A DNA stretch of 6,877 nt from an uncultured Persicitalea sp. (GCA_950075905.1 CATMVR010000269.1:1-6877); one strand, 5' to 3'. Positions 1 through 5,790 are shown, counted from the stretch's first letter. Translations and numbers: made by a program. The notes: generated by a model from the letters alone, not told the origin.

Positions 1-293
1 GCCGCCTGATCAAGGCTTCGTATAGCTTGCTGGATCTTATCACCTATTTCACGGCCGGTGTAAAGGAAGTCCGGGCCTGGACCATTCAGCGCGGCTGGAA
101 AGCACCGCAGGCCGCCGGTGTGATCCACTCTGATTTTGAAAAAGGCTTCATCCGGGCGGAGGTTATCAAGCTGCCCGATTACGTGCAGTACAAAACCGAA
201 GCGGGCGTAAAAGAAGTTGGAAAAATGGCCGTAGAAGGAAAGGAATACGTAGTGAAAGACGGAGATATCATGCACTTCCGTTTTAACGTATAG
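1..293 (+). CDS. ychF: Ribosome-binding ATPase YchF, C-terminal part (5' end outside window)
   Basis: The frame is open from the window edge (first full codon at 3) to a TAG at 291-293, giving 96 visible residues of a protein that is usually about 360-370 residues. The visible part matches the end of the YchF/Ola1 family: the stretch with SLLDLITYFTAGVKEVRAW leads into the TGS domain, followed by the signature block QAAGVIHSDFEKGFIRAEVI and the family's typical extreme C-terminus ending MHFRFNV. YchF is a universally conserved Obg-related P-loop protein that hydrolyses ATP rather than GTP and binds the ribosome; the P-loop part lies upstream of the window. A TTG at 27 could be mistaken for a start, but the family-like sequence R-L-I-K-A-S-Y-S continues upstream of it, so the gene is simply cut by the edge. 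It is followed by a strong hairpin terminator and converges on the next gene. Identification is confident from family knowledge. Confidence 0.95.
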   Translation, partial: RLIKASYSLLDLITYFTAGVKEVRAWTIQRGWKAPQAAGVIHSDFEKGFIRAEVIKLPDYVQYKTEAGVKEVGKMAVEGKEYVVKDGDIMHFRFNV

Positions 294-312
294 CAGACAT
301 CTGGCAATTTTG

Positions 313-351
313 AAAAGGGCCCGGCGAGATTAATTCCCTCCGGGCCCTTTT
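313..351. terminator. Bidirectional intrinsic terminator between convergent genes
   Basis: A perfect 12-bp inverted repeat pairs AAAAGGGCCCGG (313-324) with CCGGGCCCTTTT (340-351) around a 15-nt loop. On the plus strand it is followed by further T residues (TTTTTT across 348-353), the classic rho-independent layout for ychF, which stops 19 bp upstream. Read on the minus strand the same stem ends in TTTT, so it can also terminate the convergent gene whose stop is at 363-365. Confidence 0.9.
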
Positions 352-362
352 TTATGCCTGTC

Positions 363-785
363 TTACAGTCCCCTGATCGTGCCCGGCAGGTAGTCGTCTT
401 CCGGCATAGGCTCTTCATGGTGCATCAAAGCCCGGAAGGTACGCGCCATATGGATCATGTGATCGATGCGGTAGTGCGCTTTTTTCATCATGGCTACATT
501 CTGTCCCTGCTGAATGAGCTGCGAGAATAAGTCTTTCAGGATGAAAAGTTCTTCGACATGGATGGAAAAATCACGTACCACAAACATCTGAAAGCCCCGA
601 TCGGACTGCTGGGGAAAAAAGAGCACCAGGTGGAAGTCTTTTTCTACAAAAAAAGAGCGAACGTGGTTCTCGTCAAAATCCTTAGGCATCTCGTTATGGT
701 CGGTCAGAAAATCGATGATCTGGGTTTCGTTGCGGGTAATGAGTAAATGGGGTGTTATGTGGAAACTTTCTGGTGTATTATTCAT
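363..785 (-). CDS. Hypothetical protein, 140 residues, unrecognised
   Basis: I do not recognise this family. The ATG at 783-785 and TAA at 363-365 define a 140-residue, acidic and histidine-containing protein with no signal peptide and no membrane segment, so it is probably cytoplasmic. The N-terminal half alternates hydrophobic strands and charged turns (for example DFHLVLFFPQQ near residues 50-60 and FQMFVVRDF near 66-73), suggesting a small alpha/beta fold. A likely helix follows at about 77-95. The C-terminal third (about 101-125) is rich in His and Met (H104, H109, H112, H122, H123), which could bind metal, but this is only a hint. Strand choice rests on length, Bacteroidota-like codon use, a -7-type motif at 829-836 in the right orientation and a shared terminator at the 3' end; the 62-residue plus-strand frame inside it lacks such support. 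It is monocistronic, converging on ychF and separated from the plug gene by a 305-bp gap. Confidence 0.7.
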   Translation of the reverse strand: MNNTPESFHITPHLLITRNETQIIDFLTDHNEMPKDFDENHVRSFFVEKDFHLVLFFPQQSDRGFQMFVVRDFSIHVEELFILKDLFSQLIQQGQNVAMMKKAHYRIDHMIHMARTFRALMHHEEPMPEDDYLPGTIRGL

Positions 786-828
786 GATATATCGTTGACT
801 AGTGTACTAAAATGCGTTGCTTTTAGGG

Positions 829-836
829 CAAATGTA
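829..836 (-). promoter_or_regulatory. Candidate Bacteroidota -7 promoter element for the 140-residue gene
   Basis: On the minus strand this reads TACATTTG, a full match to the Bacteroidota -7 consensus TAnnTTTG. It would place the transcript start near 822-824 and give a leader of about 38 nt to the ATG at 785. The -33 region is weak (GTTA at about 20 nt spacing), so support comes mainly from the -7 match and its position. Confidence 0.4.
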
Positions 837-903
837 TTAATACAACTCATAAAACATAACTAATCTTATATAATATTTAATTATTATAACATTGACTATG
901 TGT

Positions 904-941
904 GAGAGAAGAGAGAAGTTTTGCTAAAATTCTCTAAAATT
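904..941. repeat. Two short tandem/direct repeats (7 bp and 8 bp)
   Basis: GAGAGAA occurs twice in tandem at 904-917. CTAAAATT occurs at 924-931 and again at 934-941, a 10-bp periodicity that would place both copies on the same face of the helix. The repeats are exact but short and lie in low-complexity AT-rich DNA, so chance is a fair alternative to a protein-binding site. Confidence 0.4.
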
Positions 942-1090
942 ATGCCAGAAGGCCTGAAATTATTACCCCTATTCCTGGAAAAAATGCATGAATATCAGGA
1001 AACGGGCGTGGTATTATGCCGTTGGAGCAGAATAATTTTTTTTCGGAAAAGTATAATCTGGATATTTGGCGTTATCCCAATGGGCTATTT

Positions 1091-2383
1091 TCAACGGCGG
1101 CGGTTCCATTCAACGGCACGGTAGCCCACCAGGCGATCGGCCCGGGCCGCCGGAGGGCGGTTGTAAACCAGGATATCGTAGTCATTTTCGGTTTGCGCGT
1201 AATTTCCCTCAATGCGCGCTTCGGCTTCGAGCCCCGCGGTACCTATCACGGCGGCATAGTTATAATTCACTACTCCCTGTTTAATCAGAATCACAGCCTG
1301 GTAGGCCCCCAGGTCGTCGTTGTACTTCATCCGGTTTTCGTCGTTAAGCAGCCAAAGGTGAAAGCCGCCGTTGACGTACACCTCGGCGTCCGGAATTTGA
1401 GGCGTTCGGAGCGTGAAAACGACAGGGGTGTAGTCGGCTTCGACGCTGCCCCGGCCCGACTCGCGCTGGTCTACGATGTACTGCCCATTGAGGTCGTCCA
1501 TTTGTAGGTACACGCCGTCGGCGCGGGGCTCGTCGGGCGAAAGAATCAGGCGCGTAAACTCACCAAACCGTTCAATTTCAAATACGCCGTAGCCACGGCC
1601 CGCCAGGGTACGGCTGTCGAAATAGCGGAAGTCGTTTCCTCCCGGAAAGGTGTTTTCCAGGTTAAAAAACTGGTATTCGAGTACTTGTTCAAAGGGAAGT
1701 ACATTGGTGGGCCGGAAACCGGTTTTGGCCGTGCCCCAACGGTAGTTCTTGCGCAGGTATACTTTCAGATCATTCTGGGGCGAAACGATCTGGTACCCTT
1801 TGTAGTCGAGGCTGAAATCGATCTGCTGGTCGGTGCGCTGCTCCCGGATACCCTGCGAGAAACGAACCTCCGCCGCAATACGTACCCGGTTTTCGTACAC
1901 CATGAAGCGCCGCGTCAGGACGGGCTGGCGCTGCTGCTCGGAGTAGACCATCAGCACGTAGTTGCCGGATACCTTCACGCGGGGTACTTCCAGCTCGTAG
2001 TGGTAGTAGGGTACCTTGGTACTGTACGACTGACTGAATTTGGTGATGGGGTAGTCGTTGAACTCGTAAGTGTACTCAATTTCGTTGAGCACTGAGCGGG
2101 TCCAGTCGGCGTTGCAATGAATCAGCTTGGCCCGGAAGCCCCGGTAGTCGGCCGTGAGGTCGTCAAATTCGAGCATAAGGGGTTGGTTACCATCCAGCTG
2201 AATCACCGGCGGGCCAATCAGCCGCCGGGGATCTTCGGGGTTATCGGTAGCGGGGTAGAGCAGTACGGTTTTGATGGTTTCGCTATACAGGTGATCGTCC
2301 AGCAGAATATCAGCGGCTTTCTGGCCCCGAGCTACCAGAAAAGAAGAAAAAACGAAAAGGGTAATCAGGTAGGAGCGAGTCAT
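1091..2383 (-). CDS. Type IX secretion system plug protein (former DUF5103 family)
   Basis: This 430-residue protein begins with a clear signal peptide (MTRSY, hydrophobic core LITLFVFSSFLVA, probable cleavage near residues 20-21), so it is exported to the periplasm. The mature part matches my memory of the DUF5103 family, now named the T9SS plug protein. Recognisable parts are the N-terminal domain at about 31-165, with the ETIKTVLLYP and PVIQLDGNQPLMLEFDDL stretches and the LIHCNADW motif near 87-94, followed by a longer domain to about 310. Residues about 320-378 (VYVNGGFHLW, then MKYNDDLGAYQAVILIKQG) resemble an immunoglobulin-like early-set or glycogen-binding (CBM48-like) module. In Flavobacterium johnsoniae the Plug protein closes the periplasmic side of the giant SprA translocon pore when no substrate is engaged; I infer the same role here. 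Length fits the family. The gene stands alone, divergent from a Uma2 gene, with no other secretion component nearby, which is usual because T9SS genes are scattered. No convincing -7 motif is seen upstream. Confidence 0.85.
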   Translation of the reverse strand: MTRSYLITLFVFSSFLVARGQKAADILLDDHLYSETIKTVLLYPATDNPEDPRRLIGPPVIQLDGNQPLMLEFDDLTADYRGFRAKLIHCNADWTRSVLNEIEYTYEFNDYPITKFSQSYSTKVPYYHYELEVPRVKVSGNYVLMVYSEQQRQPVLTRRFMVYENRVRIAAEVRFSQGIREQRTDQQIDFSLDYKGYQIVSPQNDLKVYLRKNYRWGTAKTGFRPTNVLPFEQVLEYQFFNLENTFPGGNDFRYFDSRTLAGRGYGVFEIERFGEFTRLILSPDEPRADGVYLQMDDLNGQYIVDQRESGRGSVEADYTPVVFTLRTPQIPDAEVYVNGGFHLWLLNDENRMKYNDDLGAYQAVILIKQGVVNYNYAAVIGTAGLEAEARIEGNYAQTENDYDILVYNRPPAARADRLVGYRAVEWNRRR

Positions 2384-2414
2384 GGGCCAGTAGTTGTGAG
2401 CGGCTTGCTGTAAA

Positions 2415-2430
2415 TTATTTTTTAAAATAA
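2415..2430. repeat. AT-rich inverted repeat in the plug/Uma2 divergent promoter region
   Basis: TTATTTT (2415-2421) and AAAATAA (2424-2430) form 7-bp arms separated by TT, 31 bp upstream of the plug start codon. It could be an operator or part of an AT-rich upstream element of either divergent gene. The low complexity makes chance occurrence quite possible. Confidence 0.3.
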
Positions 2431-2492
2431 CGAAAAAGCAGAGAGGACCGGTCAGAAAGAAGGTGATTTCTCCGGTAGCCGGATTGTTTTAC

Positions 2493-2500
2493 TAAATTTG
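2493..2500 (+). promoter_or_regulatory. Candidate Bacteroidota -7 promoter element for the Uma2 gene
   Basis: TAAATTTG matches the TAnnTTTG consensus exactly. A partial -33 element TTTC lies at 2467-2470, 22 nt upstream. Transcription would start near 2505-2507, leaving a leader of roughly 16-18 nt before the ATG at 2523. Confidence 0.5.
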
Positions 2501-2522
2501 TATAAAACCATGCCTTTGCCTT

Positions 2523-3116
2523 ATGAGTGCTCAGACCCCAAATAAATATACCCCCGAGGAGTACCTCGAACTCGAACGGGAAGCTACGTACAAAAGCGAG
2601 TACTACCGGGGCGAGATTTTTGCCATGGCCGGAGCCGGGCGCAATCACAACCGGATTGTGGCGAACCTTACGGGAGAATGCTACATTCACCTCAAAGGAA
2701 AGCTCTGCCGCACCTATTCCAGCGATCAACGGATTCATATACCAGAAAATGGGCTCTATACCTATCCCGATTTACTGGCGGTCTGTGGCCGGGATCAACT
2801 TCTGGACGAGCATAAGGATACCATCCTGAATCCGCGGCTCATCGTGGAGGTACTTTCAGAGAGCACCGAAGCCTACGACCGGGGCGAGAAGTTTCGACTG
2901 TACCGCAGCATACCCACCTTGCAGGAGTACGTGCTCATCGACTCGCTTCGGGTAGCGGCGGAGGTATTTCGTAAAAACGAGGAAGGCCTCTGGACGCTTG
3001 CATCCGAGGCCTTCGACGGTGAGAGTGCTATTGAGATGACCAGCATCGGGCTGACGCTCCCCCTGCGCACGGTGTATGATCAAACCGAGGGACTGCTGGC
3101 AGAGGTTGCTGGTTAG
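2523..3116 (+). CDS. Uma2 family endonuclease-like protein (DUF820 type)
   Basis: This 197-residue protein is full length for the Uma2 family (restriction-endonuclease-like PD-(D/E)xK superfamily). In order it shows the N-terminal YTPEEYLELER helix (9-19), the KSEYYRGEIFAMAGA and HNRI block (24-45), the Y-P-D motif with D83 in YPDLLAVCG, and the core LIVEVLSEST (106-115) with E109. A YDRGEKFRLYR segment (118-128) with K123 and the family hallmark PTLQEYVLID (131-140) follow. D83 and E109 are the probable metal-binding acids. The biological role of Uma2 proteins is not established; they are often present in many chromosomal copies in Cyanobacteria and Bacteroidota, and no toxin, antitoxin, methylase or transposase partner is seen here. 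The ATG at 2523 is chosen because it opens the family-typical N-terminus and sits just below a promoter-like motif. The stop codon lies 2 bp from that of the convergent ABC-F gene. Confidence 0.9.
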   Translation: MSAQTPNKYTPEEYLELEREATYKSEYYRGEIFAMAGAGRNHNRIVANLTGECYIHLKGKLCRTYSSDQRIHIPENGLYTYPDLLAVCGRDQLLDEHKDTILNPRLIVEVLSESTEAYDRGEKFRLYRSIPTLQEYVLIDSLRVAAEVFRKNEEGLWTLASEAFDGESAIEMTSIGLTLPLRTVYDQTEGLLAEVAG

Positions 3117-3117
3117 C

Positions 3118-3130
3118 CTCAGGCGCTGAG
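3118..3130 (+). terminator. Weak hairpin at the Uma2/ABC-F tail-to-tail junction
   Basis: CTCAG (3118-3122) and CTGAG (3126-3130) form a 5-bp stem around a 3-nt loop, followed on the plus strand by TTCTTCT. The shape and position fit a weak terminator for the Uma2 gene, but the stem is short and the T tract is interrupted; it also lies inside the last codons of the opposing gene. Confidence 0.25.
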
Positions 3131-5068
3131 TTCTTCTACTTCCAGCATGGCCACTTCCCAGGCCTTGGTGCTATCGGCTATTTTCTTTTTGGTCTGCGCG
3201 TACTCCTCGTTCAGCTTTTCCAGAATCTCTTTTTCGGCGTACGACTCCGGGTCGGCTAGTTGGGCTTCCAGTTTGGCTTTCTTTTCTTCCAGAGAAGTGA
3301 TTTCGGCCTCCAGTTCTTCGATCAGCTTTTGGGCCTGCCGCAGGGCCTTTTGGCTTTCGGCATTTCCGGAGTCCTTCTTTTGCCCGTTGGTGGGAGCCGG
3401 TGCGGGAGCCGATGCGCTCTTTGGCGGCGGGGCGCTGCTCACGATGGCTTTTTCGCTCACGGCCGATTCGAGCCCGCGCTCTTCGAGCCATAGCTCGTAT
3501 TCTGCGTAGGTACCCGGGTACTCCTTGATCTGATGGTCTTCGATGTACCAGATTTTGTTGGCAATGGATTCCACAAAGTAGCGGTCGTGACTCACCACAA
3601 TGTAGCTACCCTCGTACTGCTGCAAGGCCTGGATCAGGATATTGACCGACTGCATGTCGAGGTGGTTGGTAGGCTCGTCAAGCAGCAGGAAGTTGGCCTG
3701 CGAAAGCAGTACCTTGGCCAGCGCCACGCGGGATTTCTCCCCTCCCGAAAGTACCTTGATTTTCTTGAACACATCGTCGCCCGAGAAAAGGAAGCAGCCC
3801 AGTACCGTCCGCAGTTCGGTTTCGGTTTTGGTGGGGTTAGCGTATTTCAGCTCTTCAATCAGGTTGTGGGTGATGTTGAGTGATTCGAGCTGGTGCTGGG
3901 CGTAAAACGTAAACGATACGTTATGACCCAGCCGGCGCACACCTTCGATAGGTTCGGTACCGGCCACAATGCGCAGGACGGTAGATTTTCCCCGTCCGTT
4001 GGCCCCGATCAGGGCTATCTTGTCGCCCCGCTCCATGCTGATGTTGGTGTGATCCAGGATCAGCTTGTCGCCGTAGGCCTTGGAGGCATCTTCGAGCTGA
4101 AACACGTGCCGACCCGGCTGCGTAGTAAACTGAAACCGGAAATGCACTTTGGCATTTTCGTCAATCACTTCGTCGACCGTGTCCATCCGGTTGAGCGCCT
4201 TTACCCGGCTTTGCACCTGCTTGGCTTTGGTAGCTTTGGCTTTGAAGCGCTCAATAAAGCGCTCAGTTTGCCGTATTTTGGCCTGCTGATTTTCGTAGGC
4301 TCCGCGCTGAATCTCGTTGCGCAGGGCTTTTTCTTCAATGTAGTAAGAGTAGTTGCCCGAGTAGAGGTTCAGCTTACCGCCCGATACCTCCACGATGGTA
4401 TCTACCACATTGTCCAGAAACTCGCGGTCGTGGCTTACCACAATCACGGCCCCTTCGTAGTTCTGCACGTATTTTTCTACCCATTGAATAGAGGGTAGGT
4501 CAAGGTGGTTGGTAGGCTCATCGAGCATAAGCAGGGCGGGCTTTTGCAGCAGTAGCTTGGCCAGCATCACGCGCATACGCCACCCTCCCGAAAACAGCCG
4601 CAGCGGCTGATCGAGATCGCGGGTAGAAAAGCCCAGACCTTCGAGGATGGCTTCGGCTTTAGATTGGATGGTATAGCCGTCGAGGGCTTCAAACTCATCC
4701 TGCACGCGGGCAAGCTTATCCACGAGTTCGTCGCGGTAGTTGGTTTCCATTTCGTGCAGAATCTTGTCGATCTGCACCTGTAGCTCGTTTTGCCGCTCAA
4801 AAGCCTGCATGGCTACCGACAAAATGGAGTCGTCGCTCTGGTAGGAGAGCAAATCCTGATTCAGAAAGCCAAGGGTACAGTCGCCCGACTTGGAAATACT
4901 GCCTTCGTCGGGTTGAAATTCCCCGTTGATCATGCGCAGCAGGGTGGATTTGCCGGTTCCGTTGAGGCCAATGAGCCCGATTTTCTGCTTGGGCTTGATA
5001 TGGAGCGAGGCACTATCGTACAGTGCGCGGTCGCCGAGGTAGTAACTTAGGTTCGTTATCGCAATCAT
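3119..5068 (-). CDS. ABC-F family ATPase, YheS-like, acting on the ribosome
   Basis: The 649-residue protein has two ATP-binding cassettes in one chain and no membrane segments, which defines the soluble ABC-F class. Cassette 1 has Walker A GLNGTGKST (34-42), signature SGGWRMR (160-166), Walker B LLMLDEPTNHLD (179-190) and switch histidine H213. The linker helix pair at about 245-300 carries the conserved FKAKATKAKQVQSR, the P-site tRNA interaction region. Cassette 2 has GANGRGKST (355-363), SGGEKSR (441-447), LLLDEPTNHLD (461-471) and H494. A Pro/Ala-rich tether (about 545-560) joins a charged coiled-coil tail (about 570-649). The SGGWRMR signature, the linker and the length resemble E. coli YheS more than EttA; Uup is the main alternative. 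ABC-F proteins bind the ribosomal E site and relieve stalled translation; nothing points to an antibiotic-resistance type, though that cannot be excluded. All catalytic residues are intact. A promoter motif lies only 4 nt before the ATG. Confidence 0.95.
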   Translation of the reverse strand: MIAITNLSYYLGDRALYDSASLHIKPKQKIGLIGLNGTGKSTLLRMINGEFQPDEGSISKSGDCTLGFLNQDLLSYQSDDSILSVAMQAFERQNELQVQIDKILHEMETNYRDELVDKLARVQDEFEALDGYTIQSKAEAILEGLGFSTRDLDQPLRLFSGGWRMRVMLAKLLLQKPALLMLDEPTNHLDLPSIQWVEKYVQNYEGAVIVVSHDREFLDNVVDTIVEVSGGKLNLYSGNYSYYIEEKALRNEIQRGAYENQQAKIRQTERFIERFKAKATKAKQVQSRVKALNRMDTVDEVIDENAKVHFRFQFTTQPGRHVFQLEDASKAYGDKLILDHTNISMERGDKIALIGANGRGKSTVLRIVAGTEPIEGVRRLGHNVSFTFYAQHQLESLNITHNLIEELKYANPTKTETELRTVLGCFLFSGDDVFKKIKVLSGGEKSRVALAKVLLSQANFLLLDEPTNHLDMQSVNILIQALQQYEGSYIVVSHDRYFVESIANKIWYIEDHQIKEYPGTYAEYELWLEERGLESAVSEKAIVSSAPPPKSASAPAPAPTNGQKKDSGNAESQKALRQAQKLIEELEAEITSLEEKKAKLEAQLADPESYAEKEILEKLNEEYAQTKKKIADSTKAWEVAMLEVEELSA

Positions 5069-5072
5069 GCCG

Positions 5073-5105
5073 CAAAGGTACGGCGAAACTGTGAAAATCA
5101 GTAAA
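5073..5105 (-). promoter_or_regulatory. Promoter of the ABC-F gene, apparently leaderless
   Basis: On the minus strand, TTTA (5105-5102) is followed after 21 nt by TACCTTTG (5080-5073), an exact match to the Bacteroidota -7 consensus with a 3-of-4 match to the -33 consensus TTTG. Only four bases (CGGC) separate this -7 element from the ATG at 5068. Because transcription in this phylum starts about 5-7 nt past the motif, the message would begin at or immediately beside the start codon. Confidence 0.6.
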
Positions 5106-5135
5106 CAAGTACGGGAGTTATCCGCTTTAATACCT

Positions 5136-5143
5136 TAAATTTG
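5136..5143 (+). promoter_or_regulatory. Candidate Bacteroidota -7 promoter element for the siroheme/mobA operon
   Basis: TAAATTTG matches TAnnTTTG exactly and lies 41 bp upstream of the TTG start at 5185. No good -33 element is visible at 19-22 nt spacing, so an activator might be required; this last point is inference. It is divergent from the ABC-F promoter. Confidence 0.45.
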
Positions 5144-5184
5144 AAATAATAACTATTTTACCGAGCTTAAACTGAATTACTGTT

Positions 5185-5790
5185 TTGAACAACTTATTTC
5201 CCATATTTCTAAAACTCGAAAACGAGGACCTGCACCTGCTCATTGTGGGGGGCGGCTACGTAGGGCTGGAAAAAATTGAGGCCGTGCTGGGCAACTCGCC
5301 GCAGGCTACCGTTACGCTGGTTTCGCCCGAAATCCGGGAGGAAATCCGGGAAATGGCAGGAGGGAATCCGAGAATTACGCTCGTCGAACGCAAGTTTACT
5401 GACCACGATCTGGACGAAAAGGATCTGGTGATTGTGGCTACGAACGATAAGGAAGAAAACAAGCGGATCAAGCGGGTAGCCCGCGCCCGACACCTGCTCT
5501 GTAACGTAGCCGATACGCCCGACTACTGCGATTTTTACCTGTCGTCGGTGGTGAAGAAAGGAAACCTGAAAGTAGCCATCTCCACCAACGGCATGTCGCC
5601 GACCCTGGCCAAGCGTCTGCGGGAGGTACTTACCGAAGCCCTGCCGGATGATCTGGAAACCGCCATGGCGCAGCTCAAAGAGGTACGGGATATGCTCCGG
5701 GGTGACTTTGCCTACAAGGTGGAGGAGCTCAACCGGATTACCGAAGTACTGGTGAAGGAAAAGAAGAACGCCGGGGAAAAGCAGGAATAG
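5185..5790 (+). CDS. Precorrin-2 dehydrogenase / sirohydrochlorin ferrochelatase (siroheme synthase N-terminal type)
   Basis: The 201-residue cytoplasmic protein corresponds to the N-terminal half of E. coli CysG and to yeast Met8p. It converts precorrin-2 to sirohydrochlorin with NAD+, and probably inserts Fe2+ to give siroheme. It opens with LFPIFLKL, then the NAD-binding loop VGGGYVGLEK (21-30), IVATND (83-88), CNVADTPDYCDFY (106-118) and the family block VAISTNGMSPTLAKRLR (130-146). D110 aligns with CysG D104 (Met8p D141), the residue important for both activities. The methyltransferase domain of full CysG is absent, so precorrin-2 must come from a separate uroporphyrinogen-III methyltransferase. 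The start is TTG: an in-frame TGA at 5173-5175 blocks extension, no ATG lies between, and the resulting M-N-N-L-F-P N-terminus fits relatives. A 12-bp in-frame duplication gives EIREEIRE at 49-56. mobA follows after 5 bp, implying one operon. Confidence 0.92.
   Translation: MNNLFPIFLKLENEDLHLLIVGGGYVGLEKIEAVLGNSPQATVTLVSPEIREEIREMAGGNPRITLVERKFTDHDLDEKDLVIVATNDKEENKRIKRVARARHLLCNVADTPDYCDFYLSSVVKKGNLKVAISTNGMSPTLAKRLREVLTEALPDDLETAMAQLKEVRDMLRGDFAYKVEELNRITEVLVKEKKNAGEKQE
5329..5352 (+). repeat. 12-bp in-frame tandem duplication in the siroheme synthase gene
   Basis: GAAATCCGGGAG (5329-5340) is followed directly by GAAATCCGGGAA (5341-5352), identical at 11 of 12 positions. It encodes EIRE twice (residues 49-56), in a surface-like charged helix after the second strand of the Rossmann fold. 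This looks like replication slippage that kept the frame. Confidence 0.75.

Larger units (their letters stand above)
786..1090. other. AT-rich intergenic gap with short direct repeats, no clear gene
   Basis: This 305-bp stretch lies between two minus-strand genes. Its first part (about 840-900) is strongly AT-rich and should hold the upstream region of the 140-residue gene. Next come a tandem 7-bp repeat GAGAGAA (904-910 and 911-917) and two copies of CTAAAATT (924-931 and 934-941) starting exactly 10 bp apart. From 942 a plus-strand frame with an ATG reads as plausible protein for about 26 residues, then deteriorates before a TAG at 1122-1124. A second frame opening at 1016 reads plausibly for another 25 or so residues. 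Neither is long enough to call. No strong hairpin terminator is visible downstream of the plug gene stop; only a short CCCAATGGG palindrome at 1077-1085. Confidence 0.5.

Noticed and set aside
558..746. 62-residue plus-strand frame inside the 140-residue gene
   Set aside because: It is shorter, has no promoter motif or family resemblance, and lies wholly inside the better-supported minus-strand frame.
1077..1085. CCCAATGGG as terminator of the plug gene
   Set aside because: The stem is too short (4 bp at most) and no T tract follows on the minus strand in the right place.
1016..1507. 163-residue plus-strand frame
   Set aside because: Most of it is antisense to the T9SS plug gene, which is supported by family motifs and a signal peptide. 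Only its first 25 or so residues lie outside, and these are mentioned under the possible decayed gene.
1685..2095. 136-residue plus-strand frame
   Set aside because: It is antisense to the plug gene, with a valine/glycine-rich composition typical of reverse-frame translations.
2415..2738. 107-residue minus-strand frame over the Uma2 gene start
   Set aside because: It overlaps conserved Uma2 motifs, and its C-terminal end is a translation of the AT-rich intergenic region.
3893..4498. 201-residue plus-strand frame antisense to the ABC-F gene
   Set aside because: The minus strand carries all ABC-F motifs over the same bases. The plus frame looks like a mirror of them and shows no domain.
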